The translations under genes and the position numbers were made by a program. 64,000 nt of DNA from Omphalotus guepiniiformis (Eukaryota > Basidiomycota > Agaricomycetes > Agaricales > Omphalotaceae), in contig JAQOOI010000075.1 in NCBI GenBank assembly GCA_028554645.1, positions 186,001-250,000 of the forward strand. Reading direction: 5' to 3'. The notes under the pieces are model-generated. The model saw only the letters and a program-made list of their open reading frames with translations. It was not told the DNA's origin and did not search any database. Positions 58,117 through 64,000 of this stretch are shown one piece after another (position 1 is the stretch's first letter; each line of letters opens with the position of its first letter).

Positions 58117-59946
58117 ATGTCATCGGAATCTTCAAAATTCAGAATTGCTATCTGGTACGTAGTCTCCCAACTTTCAACCAACTCTTGGCGCTGAGGAGTA
58201 ATTACAACAGTGGAGGCGGAATTAGTGGCCTCACACTCGCAGTTACGCTTTGCCAGTACTCGAAGATACCGGTCGAGGTCTACGAGTCTGCGTCTGAGAT
58301 CCGCTCTCTTGGTACTGGGATATCGTTTTGGAAACGCACATGGGATGTTATGTGTCGTCTTGGTTTGGATTCAGAGATGGATAAACGGGCTATTCGTCGT
58401 CCTTCCGAGGGTGAACGTACGTCGGTGCAATATTGTCTTCTCTCTTATTTTGAATAATCTACTCTTTGCACCTAGGTATTGGATTAATCATCCGCAGAAG
58501 TGATCAGCTTGAGGAGGGTACAGAAATCAAGCGCGTCATCTCTTCTTGTGAGCTATATCCTTCATCCTAATTCTAGTGCTCAACTGTAAATTCAGATTCA
58601 ACCATGCCTATTCATCGTACTGAACTCGTGAACATGCTTCTGAGTCGCCTTACAGAGTCATGTACAATCCACACATCAAAAACGTTGACCTCATACTCTC
58701 GAAACTCCAACGGGTCGTATACTTTGCATTTCGGTGACGGAAGTACCGCCGAGACGGATATCCTGATTGGGGCTGACGGTGTGCGATCTGTGGTCCGACG
58801 AGTTCTGTTTGAAGGTTTAGCTCAACGGAAAGAGTTACCTTCTGCTCTCATCGCTCCGAATGCAATTCACAAAATCATCGAGCCTCAGTGGTCTGGTACT
58901 ATGGTGTACCGCAGCGTCATTCAGGCCGATAAACTGCGTGCGATCTATCCTGACCATCCTGTCTTGACGTCTACCCCAGCTCTCAGTGTCCGTTTCCTAT
59001 TTTGTCGTTGTTGATTTTTCAACTGATACATCTGCTCGTAGTACAGCGGCAAGGGCAGAGTATGTCTATTTATGATTCAAAGTGGTGTTACTTATATACA
59101 TCTTGTTGAACTAGCATATCATCGCCTTTCCTTTCGCGCAGGAGACGTTGATTAATTTTCTTGCCTATGACACTGATTTGAATGGTCATGGTAAGAAGTT
59201 TGAAGGTAAATGGGTTAGCGATGCTCCCAAGGCAGAGGTGCTTGAACTATTCAAGAACTGGGAGCCGCATGTGCAAGCTATTCTCGAGGCAAGTATTCTA
59301 GCTTGGTTCCCAGTATGATTATTGAAGATCAGGAAATTTATCTTCAGTCTTTAGATGACGTGACTTCTCGTTGGGCCATTCATGTCTGCTCTGCACTTCC
59401 CGTATGTGTTTCGGACAACGTCGCGCTCATTGGAGATGCGGTGCGTTACTACGATCATTCCTTCGAAATGAGATACTCTGGTATTTATACTTCATCGTAC
59501 ATAGGTGCACGCAATGACCCCACATGCCGCTGCCGGTGCTGGTCAAGCTATAGAGGTACGAAGCATCATAAATCATAAATTTCTTGTCTTTCACACCAAC
59601 AACGCTTCAGGACGCGTATATCCTCGGAAGACTTCTAGCAGACGACCTTACTTCAAAGAAAGCCGTACCCTCAGCTCTAAAGATCTACCAAGACATCCGA
59701 CTAAACACCGCGAACGAAATCGTAGAAATCTCTCGCGATCTTGGGTTGATGTATGAGTTCAATGGACCAGAGTATGATGGCGTGGATAGAAATGACGAAG
59801 AAGCTATCAGACGATGGGGTGAGGTGATTGATGAGAAGTGGCGATTTCAGTGGAGTGGTGTTCCTGAGGATGATTGGCAAAGAGCACGGGTGCGACTTCA
59901 AGGAGTGCTGGAGGACGTCCCCGCGGACGAGGTGGATATGACTTGA
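58117..59946 (+). CDS. FAD-dependent monooxygenase, salicylate hydroxylase type
   Basis: About seven exons from ATG 58117 (MSSESSKFRIAICGGGISGL spliced across the first intron) to TGA 59944-59946, roughly 430 residues. FAD-binding Rossmann motif IAICGGGISGLTLAVTL (GxGxxG) with the acidic end VEVYESASEI. Then GTGISFWKRTWDVMCRLGLD, the PIHRTELVNML block (R-x-x-L), the DG motif ILIGADGVRSVVRRVLF, and the GD motif NVALIGDAVHAMTPHAAAGA followed by GQAIEDAYILGRLLAD. These three motifs define the group A flavoprotein hydroxylases. Such enzymes hydroxylate aromatic acids using NAD(P)H; the substrate is not predictable. No signal peptide. The exon from 59440-59500 is interrupted by a short intron after DAV. 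Confidence 0.85.
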
Positions 59947-60090
59947 CGTGGTCCTAGAGCTAGGAGGGCGATATCATTGGAGTTGCACGTGCTGTAATCC
60001 TTTGCCCTCCATTGCAAACCTAACTTTTCAGAATTGCTTCTTGCTCTTACACCTCGAACGCGATTACTTGCATTGGACAACACCTCCACG

Positions 60091-60378
60091 ATGACGGTTC
60101 CTGCGATACCAACGAGCTACAATGTACACGGATACGAAATATCTCCGGACGCGCCACGCCACCGAGCAAGCGAAATCAGTATGAAATCTTATCATCAACT
60201 TTCTGGCTGCATATCTCAACTCATGAACGCTGGGGCTGAAGCGAAGCTGTCCGATGTCGTACCCTGGCTGTTCATCCGACGGAGCTGTGACCCTTCAACA
60301 TTTCAAGAGTATTTCCGCACCACCGTCCCGTCGGCACCTGCGGAGGTGGGAAATGTACCTCGCTCGCTCGGAAACTAA
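60091..60378 (+). CDS. small hypothetical protein
   Basis: An intronless ATG frame of 95 residues (MTVPAIPTSYNVHGYEISPD ... SLGN). It includes EISMKSYHQLSGCISQLMNA, a plausible amphipathic helix, and VVPWLFIRRSCDPSTFQEYF. I recognise no domain. The context ACGATG is an ordinary start. It lies 145 bp after the monooxygenase stop and could be a small gene, a remnant, or chance. Confidence 0.3.
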   Translation: MTVPAIPTSYNVHGYEISPDAPRHRASEISMKSYHQLSGCISQLMNAGAEAKLSDVVPWLFIRRSCDPSTFQEYFRTTVPSAPAEVGNVPRSLGN

Positions 60379-61312
60379 GTTTTCTGTCACAAATCCCATC
60401 GCCCACGTCCCAGGATCCGTCTTGCGGCTGGACACTTATTTTTTAAATGACGGCTTGAACTGTCACGGAGCTGTAGAGCTGTGAAAACCTCGTGTTTATG
60501 CGGTTTGATTCTGATTTTTCTTTTGCTGACGCGTCATCCCTGTGGTTGTCAGTATGGTAGCTATACATACATATGCCTTTTTTGATGTGCGAGGAAGTCG
60601 ATGACGGCTGGGCCAGAGGCGGGAGGTCGACCATGGTCTAGCTTGCGTTGGTTGCAATGAGGCGAAGACGTTCTTTTGTCATGATAGTTGTCAAGATATG
60701 TGCATTATGGGGAATCTGAGAAGATAGATATACACTGGATATACATATGTGATGCTAAGCGAGGGCTGACAACTTAAACTTTATTGAGGCAGTCACAGCG
60801 CAGCTTCAAGCTAGCTCTTCACCTCACTTGCCCAGTAGAATGGATGAATGGACTGTGAATTGTGATTTGAAGAATTATAAGTTACCTATGTAGAAATCAC
60901 CGATGAACATGGGGTTGATGTTCGAAGACATGGACTGTCACGCTCTCTGCTGTGCTATCAATGAACACATCGATATCGCGTCCTGCGTTGCGCAATAAGT
61001 TCTTAAACTGCGGAAAGCAGAGTCATAAAAATTAAGAGAAGACTACTCAGTAGTTCATGCACAGGTCAGTAATTTGAGAAGAAATTGAAGGTGGAGTAAC
61101 TGCCAGAATGGGGTAACAAAGGAGACACTGCCATTGACACATGGGAAATAATGAGTAGTTACGCAAAAAAGGGTCACATCACAAACCGAATTCCTGCTGC
61201 TTTCCCTTTCACCTTCAATCGCCGTCCACGACGACGAGTTCGTCTTGCCCTTTTTTCTCCAATTTACACAACCTTTCACGCTAGACGGCTTCGAAGCCAG
61301 TTTCTCTTCACG
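60379..61312. other. intergenic, no gene seen
   Basis: About 0.9 kb without supported genes. An in-frame ATG at 61151 upstream of the next gene is ignored because it would bury the signal peptide. Confidence 0.5.
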
Positions 61313-62598
61313 ATGAAGGCGACAAACCCGTTGCTTCTTTCATGTCTTCTCGCTGTTGCACTAGCCCGTAACGCACAGGCCAGCAGCCATCGGCATGGCT
61401 TAGCTGTTCGTGTTCCCATCGACATTCTTTCTCCTATTGATGGTCCTTCGACTACGGCTGGTAGTGCTACTGGTGGTGCAACTAGTGCTGCGAGTACTGG
61501 TGCAGCTACTAAAACCGACACTAATACCAACACCGATACGAATACCAACACCAACACCAACACCGCTACCAGCACCACAAGCGCCAGTACCGAATCCAAT
61601 ACGAATACGAACACCAATACTAACACCAATACGAACACCAATACCAATACCAGTGAAACTAATACGAGCTCGAATACCAATACAAGCACCCAGCCATCTA
61701 ATACTGCTTCTTCTCCTTCTACTCCACCCGCTTCCTCAACGCCTAGTGCCACACCAACTATCTCGTTATCGACAGAAGCAGACGGTGGGACAGTATGGGT
61801 CACAGTCACTCCAACGACAGCTCAAGACCAGGCATCCTCTACGTCCGCAGCCGCTACATCTGCCGCTGCATCAGGGGACGGCGGTGGCCTTAGCACAGGC
61901 TCCATCGTCGGTCTCTCAGTCGCAGGTGGCGTGGCTTTCCTGGGAATTGTTGCCTTCTTCGTGTGGAAGTTTACGAGAAAACGCTTCAGTGACTTTGATG
62001 ACAGTACGTTTCTACTTGGCTACCAATTCACATTTGACATAACCTTGCTGATTTCGCTTTTTTTTGCTTGTGTTCAGATGAAGCCATAAAATGGCCTGAG
62101 CTAAACGCCCACTCTGGTGGCGGCGGTGACTCCCACCCTCTCCCCGTACACAATACTGGTCGAGCAGGGTTTGACACCGGTTCAGAACTTTCACTTTCTC
62201 GTGCTCCTTCGGTCACCCACACAAACTACTCTACTCCCGACCTAGGTTCTGACCCATATGCAGTACCTCCTCTACCTCATCTCAACCCTGGCCAACCGCT
62301 TCCGTATAGAGATGATCCTAACTCCGCAGGAGCTTATTACGATCCTTACCGTGGACCTATACCGAACACATTTAATGAGCCTGGTGCGGCACCAGAGTGG
62401 GGTTCTCGCGGGGGCGAAGCGATACCGATGACGCAGATGGCAACTGGACCTGCTGCGGGGCGATTGAGTCCTGGACCTGGTGCTGCGTATGATATGGGTA
62501 GACGGTCACCTGCTCCTAGCATGGGGATGGGGATGGGGATGGGTGGTAGAGCATCACCTGGGCCACAAGCTGCGTATGATAATTATGGTGCTCGGTAG
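61313..62598 (+). CDS. Mid2-like Ser/Thr-rich single-pass membrane protein
   Basis: Two exons (61313-62003, 62078-62598) in phase give 403 residues. Signal peptide MKATNPLLLSCLLAVALA. The ectodomain is almost entirely Thr/Asn/Ser: long TN-TN-TN runs (residues ~60-125) from an AATACCAACACC-type hexamer repeat, then Ser/Thr/Pro with a TVWVTVTPTT strand. A single transmembrane helix lies at about residues 198-220 (SIVGLSVAGGVAFLGIVAFF) with a KFTRKRF stop-transfer. The cytoplasmic tail is Pro/Gly-rich, with PYRDDPNSAGAYYDPYRGP and GMGMGMGMGG. Architecture matches cell-wall stress sensors of the Mid2/Wsc kind and mucin-like anchors in basidiomycetes, without a cysteine-rich WSC head. Heavy O-mannosylation is likely by inference. 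A role as wall sensor is plausible but not shown. Confidence 0.78.
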
Positions 62599-63407
62599 CG
62601 TGTAGAAGGGTGAGGGAAAAGTTTTGCGAGTTAGCGCTTGGTTAGTGATTGGTGCGATGCGAGTTTTTCTTGGTGTGAAGGTAATAGAATGCTATGGATA
62701 TATAGAGCTTGTGGGTGTTTCAGGAGCTAGAAAGGGATTCGACTGGACTGAGTGTTTTTTTCTGTTTTGTGTGCTTTCTTTCCTTTTCCTATCATCATCG
62801 AACCATCATCATCATTCAGTCTTTGGCTCAGCGCTTCAGCGTTAGCTTGGGCCTGCAACTCGCATTAGTTTCCTTTTTTCTTCTCTTTCAATTGTTTTGT
62901 TCTTATATCCTGCTGTCGTATTCCCTTTTTGACGCTCTTACCATACCCTCCAGTTTCGTACTCTCATTTCCTTCTCTTTTCACTTTTCTGCTACACCCTA
63001 CGCACGCAATACCCTTCCCTTCCAAGTTGCTTGAGCGCCCTCCCTCATCTCGTCATTCCACTCGCTTGTCCCTTTTACGTTCGTTACTGCCCGGTACTGG
63101 TACTGGACTGGATGAAGTACTTTACGTGTTTAATTATTCATACATTCAATGTCTCCCTCTTATTCATCCATCCATTCAATTTTTGTTTCAAGAATATATT
63201 TCCTTCATTTTTGACAGGATTCCATTGAGCGTGGGACTCGATTCCTCGAGGGCAGCCCTTGACAGTATGCAGGCGTCTAAACAGTGTCCTGACAGGACAA
63301 TCTGATGACAATCGCACAAAAATGTTCCGCTCTCACCGTCTACTTCCTGTTCAATCCGCCAGACCTGACCAGGCAGTGCACGCCAGATTAAACCCTTCAG
63401 CTCTCTC
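62599..63407. other. intergenic, no gene seen
   Basis: About 0.8 kb, pyrimidine-rich. A 198-codon frame at 62709-63305 is dominated by Ser/Leu/Phe from TTC/CTT tracts and has no domain; it is more likely untranslated DNA. Confidence 0.5.
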
Positions 63408-64000
63408 ATGAACTTCCAACAATCTTCGTTACAAATTCAAGATGTCGTCCCAGGCGAACAGTATAGATACGCACTGACGAACTTTGTAAGGGGCAACCAA
63501 TTGGGGTTCTTTTTGCTAGGGGCTTGTAACTCATCGTCCCCGGTCTGGGTTCTTATAGCGAATTGCTCATGAAAAAGTCGAGGAGCAAAGAACGCAACTT
63601 GAAGAGCAAGAAAGACAAGTTGCTCAGTTACGCTCGAGGATCGCGTTGTTAGAGGGTAGTGGACCTGGTTCTGTTGTCTCGCAGGCAAGCGCGAGTCAGA
63701 GTAGAGGAGCGAATACTGTTGATGATTTTTCTATCAAAGTTAGTGATAGTCGTTTTTTACCCTTGAAGGGTGGAGTCAGTTACTTACTTACTAGGAAATC
63801 TTTCTTGTGCATGTAGAACGCTGCTTCGCAGCTGGAAAAGATCATCAACCGATGGGCTTCGGATATCGTTAGGAGTCCACCTATACCTCTGGATGAGCTT
63901 TGTGAAGCAATTCTGAGTGATCTCACGACGAGTTCTGATGTTGCGCCGTATGAGGGTACTTCGATGCAAGTACAGTCACTGTTGAGACATGCGATGTCGG
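63408..64000 (+). CDS. coiled-coil protein, partial at right edge
   Basis: The ATG at 63408 begins NFQQSSLQIQDVVPGEQYRY. After a 70-nt intron the frame continues RIAHEKVEEQRTQLEEQERQ VAQLRSRIALLEG, a clear coiled coil, then a Ser/Gln-rich linker. After a second intron the exon at about 63817 reads NAASQLEKIINRWASDIVRS PPIPLDELCEAILSDL and MQVQSLLRHAMS at the window edge. The gene is cut by the window end. Proteins with this QLEKIINRWASDIV block occur across basidiomycetes as I recall; the function is not known to me. Confidence 0.7.

Noticed and set aside
61276..61809. 177-codon Val/Leu-rich minus-strand frame
   Set aside because: Antisense shadow of the Thr/Asn hexamer repeat in the Mid2-like gene.
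62709..63305. 198-codon plus-strand frame
   Set aside because: Low-complexity Ser/Leu/Phe from TTC/CTT runs, no domain, and starts at a non-ATG codon.

Overview
The window looks like nuclear chromosomal DNA of a mushroom-forming basidiomycete (Agaricomycetes). The grounds are short genes broken by many introns of about 50-65 nt with GTNNGT...YAG signals, no operons, genes on both strands with 0.3-1.9 kb gaps, and families typical of Agaricomycetes: a PriA-like secreted protein, a DUF7918 protein, a secreted cyanovirin-N homologue, a class 3 lipase, and a lineage-type chymotrypsin-fold protease. I cannot name the species. Gene models were built by hand from reading frames plus splice signals. 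Several were checked for exon phase: both outer C2H2 genes, the cluster C2H2 genes, the LRR gene, the CVNH gene, the small Cys-rich gene and the Mid2-like gene.

Layout. 0.3-20 kb: a minus-strand C2H2 zinc-finger gene, a small secreted protein, an LRRC40-like LRR protein, a DUF7918 protein ending in a SUMO-interaction-like motif, then a head-to-tail cluster of three related C2H2 regulators (12.3-19.6 kb) with a possible truncated fourth copy at 11.5 kb. 21-29 kb: secreted lipase, mitochondrial phosphatidylglycerophosphate synthase (PGS1 type), secreted cyanovirin-N protein, and an FMO-like monooxygenase. 29.5-32.0 kb: a 2.44 kb AT-rich foldback element. 32.1-32.4 kb: an unclassified repeat patch. 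32.8-48.3 kb: PriA-like protein, a large unrecognised low-complexity protein, a TPR/CCCH zinc-finger protein, tRNA-Ser(AGA), an L-arabinokinase-like glycosyltransferase-fold protein, a 78-residue Cys-rich secreted peptide, and phosphatidylserine decarboxylase. 48.9-64 kb: a paladin-type protein with three PTP-like phytase repeats, the protease-like protein, a salicylate-hydroxylase-type FAD monooxygenase, a small orphan frame, a Mid2-like Ser/Thr-rich single-pass membrane protein, and the start of a gene running off the right edge.

How the genes relate. Two enzymes of mitochondrial phospholipid synthesis (PGS1 for the phosphatidylglycerol/cardiolipin branch and PSD for phosphatidylethanolamine) lie 21 kb apart, but I see no sign they are co-regulated. 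Several genes encode secreted or cell-surface products (3.9, 21.5, 26.4, 33.6, 44.7 and 61.3 kb). The most unusual structure is the foldback element at 29535-31978. It has CACTG...CAGTG ends, a TGT duplication on both sides, arms that pair along almost their full length, and a core of an 11-bp satellite built on the self-complementary octamer TGTATACA. The second is the C2H2 cluster, in which an intron splits the first zinc finger between its Cys and His pairs at the same place in all three genes.
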